A DNA stretch of 64,000 nucleotides from Aureimonas psammosilenae (GCF_009176975.1 NZ_WEZG01000009.1:1-64000); one strand, 5' to 3'; counted from the stretch's first letter, positions 44,335 to 52,809 are shown. Notes: generated by a model from the sequence alone, not told the origin. Translations and numbers: made by a program.

Positions 44335-45311
44335 GCGACCTGCGCTACCGTTTGTTCCACAATGCGGGCCTTCTGGCCGCCGTGGGTCTCAGCGTTCTGA
44401 TGTTCGCGATCTATGTCGGCAACCATCCCGCCGGCCTCAGCGCTGCGGTAGTGCTGACCGCAGCCAACAAAGCCGTGCTTCTCGCGCTCGTGGCGATGGC
44501 GCAGACACTCCCGGTTCTCACGCGCGGGCTCGATCTTTCTGTCGGGATGGTCTTCGTGCTCGCCAACTGCCTGGCCTCCACGATCGTCGTGGGCACGGTC
44601 GGCGAGGGACTCGCCGGATGCCTCGCCGTGCTTCTCGTCGGGGCCGCCTGCGGTTTCCTGAACGGGGCTATCATCGTCTGGGGCCGCTTGCAGCCGATCA
44701 TCACGACGCTGGCGACGGGGGCCGTTTACTACGGGATCGCGCTTCTGGTGCGGCCGGGGCCGGGCGGCGACGTACAGTCCGACATCGCCGACTGGGCGAC
44801 AGGGCAGGTCTTCGGGGTCGTTCCGACCGCGCTGGTGCTGCTCTTCCTCGTCGTGCTCCTCGTATGGCTGCCTTACCGGCGTTCGGTCATCGGACGAGCG
44901 GCCTATGCCGTCGGCTCCAACGAGCAGGCGGCCTACATGTCGGGCGTTCCCGTCGAGCGCGCCAAGCTCACCGCCTATGCGCTGGCCGGGCTACTGGCGG
45001 CCGCGAGCGGTCTGATGCTGACGTTCAATACCTATTCCGGAGAGGCTTCCGCCCCGATCGCGGGCACCTACACACTGAACTCCATCGCTTCCGTCGTGAT
45101 CGGCGGCACGTCGCTCTTCGGTGGTTGGGGCTCGGCGATCGGCTCGATCTTCGGCGCTTTCGTGTTGCGAACGATCGAGGATCTCCTGTTCGTCTTCGAT
45201 CTCGATCCCTTGTGGCAGCCTTTGTTCCAAGGCGTGGTGCTGCTCGCCGCCGTCAGTCTCGGCGCGGTTCGCATCCTGCGCATCCGCAACCGGTTGGAGT
45301 TCTTCGCGTGA
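44331..45311 (+). CDS. CUT2 sugar ABC permease, system 2 first subunit
   Basis: A 326-residue permease with about ten hydrophobic segments and CUT2 marks RGLDLSVGMVFVLAN (near residue 65), GRLQPIITTLATGAVYYGIALLVRP and AVGSNEQAAYMSGVPVERAKLTAY. Start and stop each overlap the neighbouring genes by 4 bases, so the operon is strongly coupled. Confidence 0.9.
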   Translation: MSDLRYRLFHNAGLLAAVGLSVLMFAIYVGNHPAGLSAAVVLTAANKAVLLALVAMAQTLPVLTRGLDLSVGMVFVLANCLASTIVVGTVGEGLAGCLAVLLVGAACGFLNGAIIVWGRLQPIITTLATGAVYYGIALLVRPGPGGDVQSDIADWATGQVFGVVPTALVLLFLVVLLVWLPYRRSVIGRAAYAVGSNEQAAYMSGVPVERAKLTAYALAGLLAAASGLMLTFNTYSGEASAPIAGTYTLNSIASVVIGGTSLFGGWGSAIGSIFGAFVLRTIEDLLFVFDLDPLWQPLFQGVVLLAAVSLGAVRILRIRNRLEFFA

Positions 45312-46294
45312 GCGATGCCAAGCCCGCCGTGCGCGTCCCGCTCGCCTTCCGCTTCGGCTTCGACCGCTCGGTCGCGACCGCCTTCGGCTGCATCATCCTC
45401 ATGCTGATCGGCGGCGCCTTCTATTCGCGCCAGTTCCTGTCGCCGGAATACCTGCTCCAGCAGTTGCAGATCAGCGCCTTTCTCGGCGTCATCGCGTCCG
45501 GCGCGATGATGGTCATTCTGATCGGCCATATCGACTTGTCGGTGCCGTGGACTGTGACACTCGGCGCGATGATGGCGACGGCGGTCGCCGGCTGGTACGG
45601 GACCGCGGGCGAAGTGGCTGCGATCCCCGTGGCACTCCTGTGCGGGGCGCTCGTTGGGCTCGTGAACGGTTTCGGCGTCGCTTTCCTTCGTCTTCCATCG
45701 ATGATCTTCACGCTTGGCATGAACGCCGTCTTGCAAGGACTCATGGTGATCCACACCGGCGGCTCCGCACCGCAGGACCACGCGACCGACCTCATGCATT
45801 TCCTCGCAGTCGGGCGGCTGGTCGCAGGGGTTCCGAACGCGCTCCTCGTTTGGGCGCTCGTCGGGGCGTTCGTGATCTTCGTCCTAACCCGCACCGCTTT
45901 CGGCCGGCGCGTCTACGCCGTCGGCAATCGCGAGCAGGCGGCCTATCTTGCAGGCATCAACACCAATCTCGTCATCGTCGGCTGCTTCGTCCTGTCGGGT
46001 ATGGCGGCCGCCTTCGCCGGCGTACTTCTCGCGGGCTATTCCACGAAGGCCTATCAGGCGATGGGCGACCCCTATCTCCTTCCCGCCATCGCCGCCGTGG
46101 TGCTCGGCGGCACCAATATCCTCGGCGGGCGCGGCAATTATCTCGGTACGGTCGCCGGCGTGATCCTCATTACGCTGCTTCAGTCGATCCTCGCCGTGAT
46201 GCAGATGCCGGAAGCCGGCCGACAGATCATTTACGGTACCGTCATCATCGCGATGCTCCTGTCCTACGGTCGAAGCGAGGCGGGTCGGCGATAG
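45308..46294 (+). CDS. CUT2 sugar ABC permease, system 2 second subunit
   Basis: A 328-residue permease starting with GTG at 45308, 4 bases inside the previous gene. Marks are GHIDLSVPWTVTLGAM, FLRLPSMIFTLGMNAVLQGLMVI and AVGNREQAAYLAGI. Together with the upstream permease it should form the membrane heterodimer of system 2. No kinase or catabolic enzyme is encoded in this second operon; the PfkB kinase upstream may serve both. Confidence 0.9.
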   Translation: MSDAKPAVRVPLAFRFGFDRSVATAFGCIILMLIGGAFYSRQFLSPEYLLQQLQISAFLGVIASGAMMVILIGHIDLSVPWTVTLGAMMATAVAGWYGTAGEVAAIPVALLCGALVGLVNGFGVAFLRLPSMIFTLGMNAVLQGLMVIHTGGSAPQDHATDLMHFLAVGRLVAGVPNALLVWALVGAFVIFVLTRTAFGRRVYAVGNREQAAYLAGINTNLVIVGCFVLSGMAAAFAGVLLAGYSTKAYQAMGDPYLLPAIAAVVLGGTNILGGRGNYLGTVAGVILITLLQSILAVMQMPEAGRQIIYGTVIIAMLLSYGRSEAGRR

Positions 46295-46791
46295 AGGTCG
46301 TGGAGTGCTTTGCCCAATTTCCCGATTTGCATCGCATGAAGATGGGAAGGCGCTGCAGAATGGCTGGACCATTCAACCCTGGTCGCCAAGCACCCGCGAG
46401 TTGCTTTACTAATCACGTTGACAAGACTTGCTTTGCGACCGTTGTGAGTTCGCCCTTCCACAAAACGGTAGGACCAAACGTGCTCTGCAGGTTCAACGTA
46501 TGGGCAGGCGAAAGATTGCTCGCCGTGTACACCGCAGCCGATAAATACATTAGCTTGTGGGTTGATTTCCTTGTGATTGTTCCTGCTCCGAGATTTGATG
46601 GTACCTGCGGGATGTACGTCGGTACCCGTGGTGACGGGAAAGATTAGACCACAAAAATTCAGGTGCAGGCCGGGTGGCGAAATAGTTGTGTTGACGAACT
46701 GTTTCGTGCCGAGTTGGACAAATTAGACGCGTGCGTTTCCATAATTCGGGAGACGGCAGCAAAGGGCTGCCGTCTCGCCTCGAGTTTGCGA
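46295..46791. other. joint between sugar importer 2 and the HUH gene
   Basis: About 500 bases, lower GC, no intact gene. It contains the right copy of the long diverged direct repeat (46605-46760), ending about 30 bases before the stop codon of the minus-strand HUH endonuclease. Near 46749-46776 there is also a small dyad (GACGGCAGC / GCTGCCGTC), which could help end the HUH transcript. Confidence 0.6.
46605..46760 (+). repeat. diverged long direct repeat, right copy
   Basis: Partner of 34345-34500 at a constant offset of 12,260 bp, same orientation, about 70 percent identical by hand alignment. The two copies enclose the whole double CUT2 island and the relics to its left. Divergence without many gaps suggests an old duplication and not a recent target-site or attachment-site duplication. 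Confidence 0.7.
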
Positions 46792-47691
46792 TCAGCTGCT
46801 CAAATTCTTCAGGAGCCGACGCCGGACGGTGTTGTGGCGTTCGACGTATTCCTGCAGTTCCGAACCATCGAAGAGGGTGTCGAACACTCCCGACGCCGCC
46901 TTGGAAACGAAACGATATTCTTCGTTATCGCATGCGATCGGGGTATGCTGCGCCTTCTCCGAAAGTGCATGGCAGATGCCGGACATTTGAGGGACGTAAA
47001 CGTTCGGGGTCGTAGGATACGGACGCAGCTTGAAAATCTCTTCATACGTGCGCGGGTTGTCATCGTGGTCATAAAGACCTGAGGCTCGGTCGGCCGACTT
47101 CATAATGTACCGAACCCATTCGGTATGGCGAGTCAGTGCGTCCTGCCCCGACTGATGCCGGAACGTGATGAAAATTGCAGAGGGATCATAGTCCAAGCAC
47201 GCCTGCCGACCCCACCAATCGCGCACGTGCGTTTCGAAGGCCTGCTTCTGAACCTTCGGTACAGTGCAAAGCTGATGGACATGAAGTCCGCGACGAACAC
47301 CGTTTTCGAACACGTACATCCAAAGGTGCGGCTGCGGCTGTCCCGTCACGACCCGCTTCTTCCAACGACGTGTACGCTCTTCTCCCGACACACGAAGCCA
47401 CCGCCCCATTTCCTTATTGAAGGGAGCCATGGCCGCTGCAAACTCGCGATGGTCGTCATAGCCCAACGGCCGTGCGAGAATGGTCAGATGCGTGTTGAAG
47501 CACTGGCCATACCGCCACATCATGAAAGACTGAGCGTTGTACAGCTTGGTGACTTCCTTCCGAAGAGAAGAAGGGCGCCAACGAACCTTTCCCTGAGGTT
47601 CATAGGGATACCAACTCTGCGAGCTGCAGAGCCGCATTCCGGGATCGCTGTAAAAGCTGTGATCGTTGTAAGGGCTGTGATGCATGTCCAA
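46792..47691 (-). CDS. HUH-type rolling-circle endonuclease (Rep-like)
   Basis: A 299-residue protein with all three motifs of rolling-circle HUH nucleases: motif 1 NTHLTILARP (residues 66-75), the metal-binding H-hydrophobic-H pair in GLHVHQLCTVP (HVH at 137-139), and the catalytic tyrosine motif YIMK (Y195, K198). A single catalytic Tyr fits plasmid, inovirus-like or relaxase-type Rep proteins. It should nick one DNA strand at an origin and hold the 5' end covalently. It has its own promoter and a GGAGA ribosome site, and no other replication genes nearby. It may be a relic of an integrated rolling-circle replicon or part of a domesticated module with the adjacent nuclease. Confidence 0.8.
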   Translation of the reverse strand: MDMHHSPYNDHSFYSDPGMRLCSSQSWYPYEPQGKVRWRPSSLRKEVTKLYNAQSFMMWRYGQCFNTHLTILARPLGYDDHREFAAAMAPFNKEMGRWLRVSGEERTRRWKKRVVTGQPQPHLWMYVFENGVRRGLHVHQLCTVPKVQKQAFETHVRDWWGRQACLDYDPSAIFITFRHQSGQDALTRHTEWVRYIMKSADRASGLYDHDDNPRTYEEIFKLRPYPTTPNVYVPQMSGICHALSEKAQHTPIACDNEEYRFVSKAASGVFDTLFDGSELQEYVERHNTVRRRLLKNLSS

Positions 47692-47727
47692 TCTCCATCA
47701 TTGTGGGCTCCTCGAAGATCGAAAGGC

Positions 47728-47756
47728 CCTATAATGGTGGATGATCACGTGTTTAA
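47728..47756 (-). promoter_or_regulatory. sigma70-like promoter of the HUH gene
   Basis: On the minus strand, TTAAAC (47751-47756) and TATAGG (47728-47733) are separated by 17 bases, a good sigma-70 arrangement, with about 36 bases from the -10 to the start codon. GGAGA precedes the ATG. Confidence 0.6.
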
Positions 47757-47940
47757 CACTTCGCGGGACAACCCTGAGCGTTTGTACTGCGACGGCGCCG
47801 CACCCATCGAGCCGAAGTTTTCGACACTCGCGTGATCACCCCTTCACGCTGGAGGCGTTGCCATTTGCCAGCAGACCCGAAACGGTATGGGTTCTGGCAA
47901 TGCGCCAATGTTGAGAGGCTGCACAACGGACTACATAGCA

Positions 47941-48120
47941 GACCCCCCCTCGTTCTTCCGACGGCCCCCTCTGCCCCTGCCTCCCCTGGACCCCTGCCTT
48001 TCCCCCTCCGATGCCTGGCAACCGAGGCAGCCCCCTAACGCCTTTCTCTCCCTCCCTGCCGTTCTGAGGCATGCTGCTTCCTATTCCCACTCCCTTTCTT
48101 CCCGAGTCCGCTTCTCCGCC
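47941..48120 (+). other. pyrimidine-rich tract between HUH and nuclease genes
   Basis: By direct count about 75 percent C+T over 180 bases on the plus strand, with repeated CCCCT and CCCTCC runs. It lies in the 590-base intergenic region between the divergent HUH and nuclease genes. No protein gene is credible here. Such strand asymmetry is unlike the rest of the window and could mark an unwinding or single-strand region near a rolling-circle origin; that is inference. Confidence 0.55.
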
Positions 48121-48280
48121 TGTTGTCGATTGCTTCCCTCGACGCGACAGGGCGGATCACTTCACAAAGCCTAAGCACTCGTAATTCGCGTTTTCGGATC
48201 CTTCTCGCAACTTCTCGCTCGCTTCCATGAATCCGTTGAGATCCCACGAAATCCGGGGTTTTCGAAACGGAGTTTCCTTC

Positions 48281-49534
48281 ATGGCCATCGCCAATGCTTC
48301 CAATCTCCAATCCATGAACGAGCCAGAAATCGCAGTAGCGCCGATGAAGGGCACGGGCGAGTTCGGGCGCACCGACCGCAGCCATCGCCTCGATCAGCCT
48401 TTCCAACGTGATGGTGCGGAACGGCAGAGGCCCGGTGAGGACCTCGTCCGCTCAATTCTCGATCCTGCAAACCTCGCCTCTTTGCCTGCCATTCCGCTCG
48501 TGCCCGAAACCATTCTGAAGAAGCATCACTGCTTCGTCGCTACCGACGATCGATTCAAAGCCACTGCCCGAATGCTACAAAGCCTATGGAGGACTGATAG
48601 AGGCATGGCTGCGTGTTCGTACCGAGACGGCAACGGCCGTCATCGTAAGCTCGGATCCCGCATCAATGCCGCGGACGGCCGGGCCGGCGGCAACTTTCTC
48701 AATAGCAGGATCGCCCGTCTGGTTGCACGAGAATTGGTGTATTCTGAAGTCGGGGCGGTAATTGAACGCGGCCGTCTCTTCACTAACCTACTTTCTTCTC
48801 AGCCGCTTTGCTTCAATCTGTTTGGATCTCTCAAACTCGACCTATCGCTTGCCACAGCCGTCTTCGCTGAACTGCTCCCCGGGTTCATCGACGAGGTTTT
48901 GGATGTAAGGTTCGAAAGCAGCCCCGCGCGCGGTCATGCCGCCTTTTCTGGCGATGGAACCGCTTTCGACATTCTAGTTCTGGGTCGTACATCTGCCGGT
49001 AGAAGGGCATTCATTGCTGTAGAAGTCAAGTATACAGAGACCGCAAGAGAATCGCTTCCGCGTTTTACCGGCAGGAAGCGGTTCGATGAAATAGCGCGTA
49101 CATCGAATCTATTTCTGGATCCCTCCGATCCGCAACTGTATGCCAATCCCGTTCAGCAGTTATTTCGTCAAAGCTGTTTGGCGGCGTCGATGTTGCAGAA
49201 CGAAATATTCGATACGGGCTTCCATCTTCTCGTTGCACCCGGCGGGAATCAACTCGCTCTGAACGCAGGCGCTGCCTTCAAAGATCATTTGAGGGATCCC
49301 GACGCCGGCCCGCTGCCGTTCCGCACCATCACGTTGGAAAGGCTGATCGAGGCGATGGCTGCGGTCGGTGCGCCCGAACTCGCCCGTGCCCTTCATCGGC
49401 GCTACTGCGATTTCTGGCTCGTTCATGGTCAGCTCGAATTACACGAGCTAAGCGTGTTCGATAGCGATGACGCTTGCGCGCTGAACGCTACTGCAGATGT
49501 GGCTCCGGCCGGTAAAGATCCTCAGTTCGCCTGA
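48281..49534 (+). CDS. PGN_0703-like PD-(D/E)XK restriction endonuclease
   Basis: About 417 residues. From about residue 60 it matches the PGN_0703 family of putative restriction endonucleases: FKATARMLQSLWR, AGGNFLNSRIARLVARE, GRLFTNLLSSQPLCFNLFG, LDLSLATAVFAELLP. The nuclease core is FSGDGTAFDILVLG...FIAVEVKYTE (Asp, then E-V-K), the PD-(D/E)XK signature. The ATG at 48281 has GGAG 8-9 nt upstream. Residues 12-49 are encoded inside the left 116-bp inverted repeat, an inverted copy of the gene's own 3' end, so the true N-terminus may begin near codon 50. No methyltransferase is adjacent. Confidence 0.75.
   Translation: MAIANASNLQSMNEPEIAVAPMKGTGEFGRTDRSHRLDQPFQRDGAERQRPGEDLVRSILDPANLASLPAIPLVPETILKKHHCFVATDDRFKATARMLQSLWRTDRGMAACSYRDGNGRHRKLGSRINAADGRAGGNFLNSRIARLVARELVYSEVGAVIERGRLFTNLLSSQPLCFNLFGSLKLDLSLATAVFAELLPGFIDEVLDVRFESSPARGHAAFSGDGTAFDILVLGRTSAGRRAFIAVEVKYTETARESLPRFTGRKRFDEIARTSNLFLDPSDPQLYANPVQQLFRQSCLAASMLQNEIFDTGFHLLVAPGGNQLALNAGAAFKDHLRDPDAGPLPFRTITLERLIEAMAAVGAPELARALHRRYCDFWLVHGQLELHELSVFDSDDACALNATADVAPAGKDPQFA
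48312..48427 (+). repeat. 116-bp perfect inverted repeat, left arm
   Basis: Every one of 116 bases is the reverse complement of 49313-49428. This arm lies at the 5' end of the nuclease reading frame and is an inverted copy of its 3' coding part. It contains an in-frame ATG at 48314, so a start codon is carried in the repeat itself. Confidence 0.95.
49313..49428 (-). repeat. 116-bp perfect inverted repeat, right arm
   Basis: Reverse-complement partner of 48312-48427. It encodes the conserved C-terminal part of the nuclease (RTITLERLIEAMAAVG... to WLVHG). The two arms enclose an 885-bp unique core. Confidence 0.95.
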
Positions 49535-49551
49535 CAAAACACTTGGCGCTA

Positions 49552-49586
49552 GGCCGGCGTTCATCATGCCGGCCGGTCCATTTTTT
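49552..49586 (+). terminator. terminator after the nuclease gene
   Basis: A 7-bp GC stem (49552-49558 with 49568-49574), 9-base loop, then six bases and a run of six T (49581-49586), 18 bases after the stop. The distance from stem to T-run is longer than ideal. Confidence 0.55.
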
Positions 49587-50148
49587 AGCCAAAGATCGGT
49601 AGTTCAAGTTCGGCGGAACGGCCCCTTTCCTGGAGCGCTATCAATTAGATCTGCGGGTAAGCAAAAGGTTCGTATCTCATTGTATCGCAACGGATTTTTC
49701 TGCCGAATTCGCTCAATTGCCTTCAGCGCTTCCACAATTGTCGTGGGACAGCTGAGATAACAGTCGATCTCACATCCGCAGGGGATGCTGCGATGTACTG
49801 AGGGGGACCATCAGCGATCCAAAAGATTCAGCAGATTTGTCCCTGCCATTTCAAAGGCCTAGTGGCACGGATAGCACGATCATCTTCGCAACTCGTCACG
49901 GGCGGGGGTTCCACAGATAAGAGCTCCTTTTCGGGCTTCATGCGGCCTTCAAACAGTGGGTTCGTGCCCATTTAGATCTCTTGACTGTCTGAATGGCGGT
50001 AGCGGCAATCGGATACTCAGTTGGCCCGTTGCGATGCCTAGCGAATCCGTTCAACGCGCAGAGCCACGGCTCAAGCCTGTCATCTGTAACCTTTGCTTTA
50101 GGCTGATTGATTCGAGCAATCTCGCCGGACGCTCTGCATTCAAACTGT
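49587..50148. other. non-coding joint left of the tetrose cluster
   Basis: About 560 bases, lower GC than the neighbours, with frequent stops in all frames. I see no gene, RNA or transposase motif I can name. It separates the nuclease module from the third sugar importer. Confidence 0.5.
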
Positions 50149-50168
50149 TGTAAAACAGAATTTACAAA
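50149..50168 (+). promoter_or_regulatory. probable SorC-type operator
   Basis: A perfect dyad TTGTAAA-N6-TTTACAA about 90 bases upstream of the third binding-protein gene. The 9-mer TTGTAAAAC recurs at 55632-55640 next to the SorC regulator gene, suggesting the same protein binds both places. The pattern resembles operators of the EryD/DeoR-SorC group. Confidence 0.6.
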
Positions 50169-50220
50169 TGTAGCGTCAGCGCCACCTCGAAGCCGTGGGA
50201 TGCGGAATCGGGAGCGGAGG

Positions 50221-50234
50221 GCGCGTTAACGCGC
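50221..50234 (+). promoter_or_regulatory. 14-bp palindrome in the leader of the third importer
   Basis: Perfect palindrome GCGCGTTAACGCGC, 20 bases before the start codon of the binding-protein gene and just before its ribosome site. It could be an operator or a translation-modulating hairpin. Confidence 0.5.
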
Positions 50235-50254
50235 TGAGGAACGGGAGGCAATCG

Positions 50255-51202
50255 ATGAAGAAACTCGCGCTCGCATTGGCCGGCGCTGCTGCGCTCATGC
50301 TGCCGCTGGCAGCCGGAGCTCAGGACGCGCCGGGCACCGCCAAAAAGGACAGCTACCGCTTCCTGATCGTGCCGAAGGTGGTCCACCCATGGTTCGATAA
50401 GGTGAACGAGGGCGCGCAGATGGCGGCGGCCGCGTTGAAGGCCCAGACCGGCGCTGATGTCGAGATCGTTTATTCCGCGCCCCAGACTGCCGACGTCGTT
50501 CAGCAGGTCCAGATCGTGGAAAGCGCGATTTCCACCCGTCCGGACGGCATCGCGATCGACCTTCTTGACCCAGCTGGCAACCGCGCTTCGCTTGAGGCGG
50601 CGCAGGGACAGGACATTCCGCTGGCGATCTTCGACTCCGTCGCGCCCGAGGGCATGAAGATTCCGACGATCGGCATGGACTTCTGCGAGCAGGCCAAGAT
50701 CGCTTCGCGCCGCCTTGTCGAGATTCTCGGTGGCAAGGGCGAGGTCGCCATCATGATGGGCGTGCCCACTGCCCCCAACCATTCGATCCGCGCCCAGTGC
50801 CACCGCGACGTCTTCGCCGAACATCCAGGGATCAAGGTCGTGGCCGAGGGCATCGACAACGACAGCATCGAGACCGCCCAGCAGCAGGCCGCCGCGATCA
50901 TGCAGGCCAATCCGAACCTCAAGGGCTGGGTCGCTTCCGACGCGGCGGGACCGATCGGCATTGGCCAAGCCATCGTGGAAGCCAACAAGCAGGACCAGGT
51001 CAAGCTAGTCGGCCTCGACAACCTGACCGAGATGCTGGATCTGATCCGCTCGGGCGTTGCCGACAGTTCCTCCGCTTCGCTGCCGGAAATGCAGGGCTAC
51101 TGGTCCGTCATGCTGCTCTGGGCCCAGGTCACCGGTGCGCCTGTACCGGACTACATTGATACCGGCAGCGCCTTCCTGACCAAGGACAACGTAGGCGGCT
51201 GA
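50255..51202 (+). CDS. periplasmic sugar-binding protein, system 3
   Basis: A 315-residue type-1 periplasmic binding protein with signal peptide MKKLALALAGAAALMLPLAAGA (cleavage near residue 22). Marks are FLIVPKVVHPWFDKVNEGAQMAA, ISTRPDGIAIDLLDP, GMDFCEQAKIASRRLVE, and the hinge-side GWVASDAAGPIGIGQA. The linked kinase, SDR and SorC regulator point to a four-carbon polyol or ketose ligand such as erythritol, threitol or erythrulose (inference). GGGAGG lies 8 nt before the ATG. First gene of SBP-ATPase-permease-kinase. Confidence 0.9.
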   Translation: MKKLALALAGAAALMLPLAAGAQDAPGTAKKDSYRFLIVPKVVHPWFDKVNEGAQMAAAALKAQTGADVEIVYSAPQTADVVQQVQIVESAISTRPDGIAIDLLDPAGNRASLEAAQGQDIPLAIFDSVAPEGMKIPTIGMDFCEQAKIASRRLVEILGGKGEVAIMMGVPTAPNHSIRAQCHRDVFAEHPGIKVVAEGIDNDSIETAQQQAAAIMQANPNLKGWVASDAAGPIGIGQAIVEANKQDQVKLVGLDNLTEMLDLIRSGVADSSSASLPEMQGYWSVMLLWAQVTGAPVPDYIDTGSAFLTKDNVGG

Positions 51203-51210
51203 TCGATCAA

Positions 51211-51245
51211 GGGCGCGGGGAGGCGATACCGTCCGTCCCGCGTCC
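51211..51245 (+). promoter_or_regulatory. intercistronic hairpin after sugar-binding protein 3
   Basis: A 9-bp stem with one G-T pair (51211-51219 with 51237-51245) and a 17-base loop, 8 bases after the binding-protein stop and before the ATPase gene. Confidence 0.6.
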
Positions 51246-51285
51246 CGCTTCGCCGGTCGGGAGCCGGCGTCGAAGGGGAGAAACC

Positions 51286-52809
51286 ATGGCCTATCTTGAG
51301 ACGCGCGGACTCACGCGCGAGTTTCCGGGCGTCAAGGCGCTGTCGGGCGTCGACCTGTCGATCGAGCTCGGACGCTGCCATATCCTGGCCGGTGAGAATG
51401 GAGCCGGCAAGTCGACGTTGGTCAAGATCCTGACGGGGTCGGACCGGGCAACGGCGGGTTCGGTTGCGATCGACGGCAAGGATCCGCTCGAACACGGCGA
51501 ACTGTTCCGTAAAATCGCGTACGTCCCGCAGGAGCTGTCGCTGTTTCCCGACATCAGCGTCGCGGAAAACCTCTTCATGCCTTTCGATCGCACGGGGCAC
51601 GGCGGGTTGGTCAACAAGCGCCGCATGCGGGCCGAGGCACAGACCTATCTCGATCGCTTCGGCATCGAGGCGCGGCCGGGCGACCTCGTGCGGCATATCT
51701 CCGTGCCCGATCAGCAGCTTCTCCAGATCGCGCGTGCTTCGACCAACGCGCAGATGAAGGTCTTGATACTGGACGAGCCGACATCCGCACTCACCGCGCG
51801 GGAGGTGGAACGCGTCTTTAAGGTGATCCGAGGCTTCCTAGACCGCGACCACGCGATCGTCTTCATCTCGCACAAAATGGAAGAGGTCTTCGCCATCGGC
51901 GACGACTACACCGTCCTTCGCAACGGCGAAAAGGTAGAGGCGGGCCGCATTGCCGATATCGATGAACCGCGTCTGATCCGCGCCATGTCGGGGCGTGAGA
52001 TCGCCATGGACGACCATTTCCGTCCCGACTGCCCCATCGGCGAGCCGATCATGGACGTTTCGCACCTGTCGGGGCAGATGTTCGAGGACGTCTCGTTCAC
52101 TCTGCGGCGCGGCGAGATCCTTGGTTTTGCCGGCCTCGTAGGCGCCGGCCGCTCCGAACTGATGCAGACCGTCTTCGGCTTCCGGAAGGCACGTTCGGGA
52201 TCGGTGCGCGTTGAAGGCAGAGCCTGGCGGTTGGGCGACACAGCCGCCTCCGTCGCCGGTGGGATGCTATACCTCTCGGAGGAGCGCAAGCACCACGGCA
52301 TCTTCCCGCTTCTTTCCTTGCGCGATAACATCGGCATCTCCGTCCTGTCGCTGACCTCCGGCCCCGTTGGCATCGATTTTGCCAAGGAGCGCGGTCTCGT
52401 CGAGCGCATCATCGACGACTACGGCATTCGCACCGCCGGCATGGGCAAGCGCATCTCGCAGCTGTCCGGCGGCAACCAGCAGAAGGCGATCATTGGACGC
52501 GCTATGGCGACGACGCCCCGCATCCTGATCTTCGATGAGCCCACGAAGGGCATCGATATCCGCACCAAGGCGGAGATCTATCGGATCATGAAGACGCTCG
52601 CCGAAGAGGGCGTCGGAATTATCCTGATCTCCTCGGAGATGAACGAGTTGCGCCGATGCGCGAGCCGCATCGTCACCATGCATTCCGGCCGCGTCACAGG
52701 CGATTTCGATGCGGCAACGACCGATACCGAAACCCTCGTTGGCGCGATCTTCGCGACCGGCTCCGCAACGCACGGACAGACGCCCTTGGAGGCTCGCCAT
52801 GTCAACTGA
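51286..52809 (+). CDS. double ABC ATPase (RbsA-like), system 3
   Basis: A 507-residue CUT2 ATPase. Domain 1: Walker A GENGAGKSTLVK near residue 38, PDQQLLQIARA in the signature position, Walker B LILDEPTSALT. Domain 2: GLVGAGRSEL, LSGGNQQKAIIGRAM, ILIFDEPTKGIDI, with the Asp-Glu pair kept, unlike the ATPases of systems 1 and 2. AAGGGGAG precedes the ATG. It overlaps the permease gene by 11 bp. Confidence 0.92.
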   Translation: MAYLETRGLTREFPGVKALSGVDLSIELGRCHILAGENGAGKSTLVKILTGSDRATAGSVAIDGKDPLEHGELFRKIAYVPQELSLFPDISVAENLFMPFDRTGHGGLVNKRRMRAEAQTYLDRFGIEARPGDLVRHISVPDQQLLQIARASTNAQMKVLILDEPTSALTAREVERVFKVIRGFLDRDHAIVFISHKMEEVFAIGDDYTVLRNGEKVEAGRIADIDEPRLIRAMSGREIAMDDHFRPDCPIGEPIMDVSHLSGQMFEDVSFTLRRGEILGFAGLVGAGRSELMQTVFGFRKARSGSVRVEGRAWRLGDTAASVAGGMLYLSEERKHHGIFPLLSLRDNIGISVLSLTSGPVGIDFAKERGLVERIIDDYGIRTAGMGKRISQLSGGNQQKAIIGRAMATTPRILIFDEPTKGIDIRTKAEIYRIMKTLAEEGVGIILISSEMNELRRCASRIVTMHSGRVTGDFDAATTDTETLVGAIFATGSATHGQTPLEARHVN

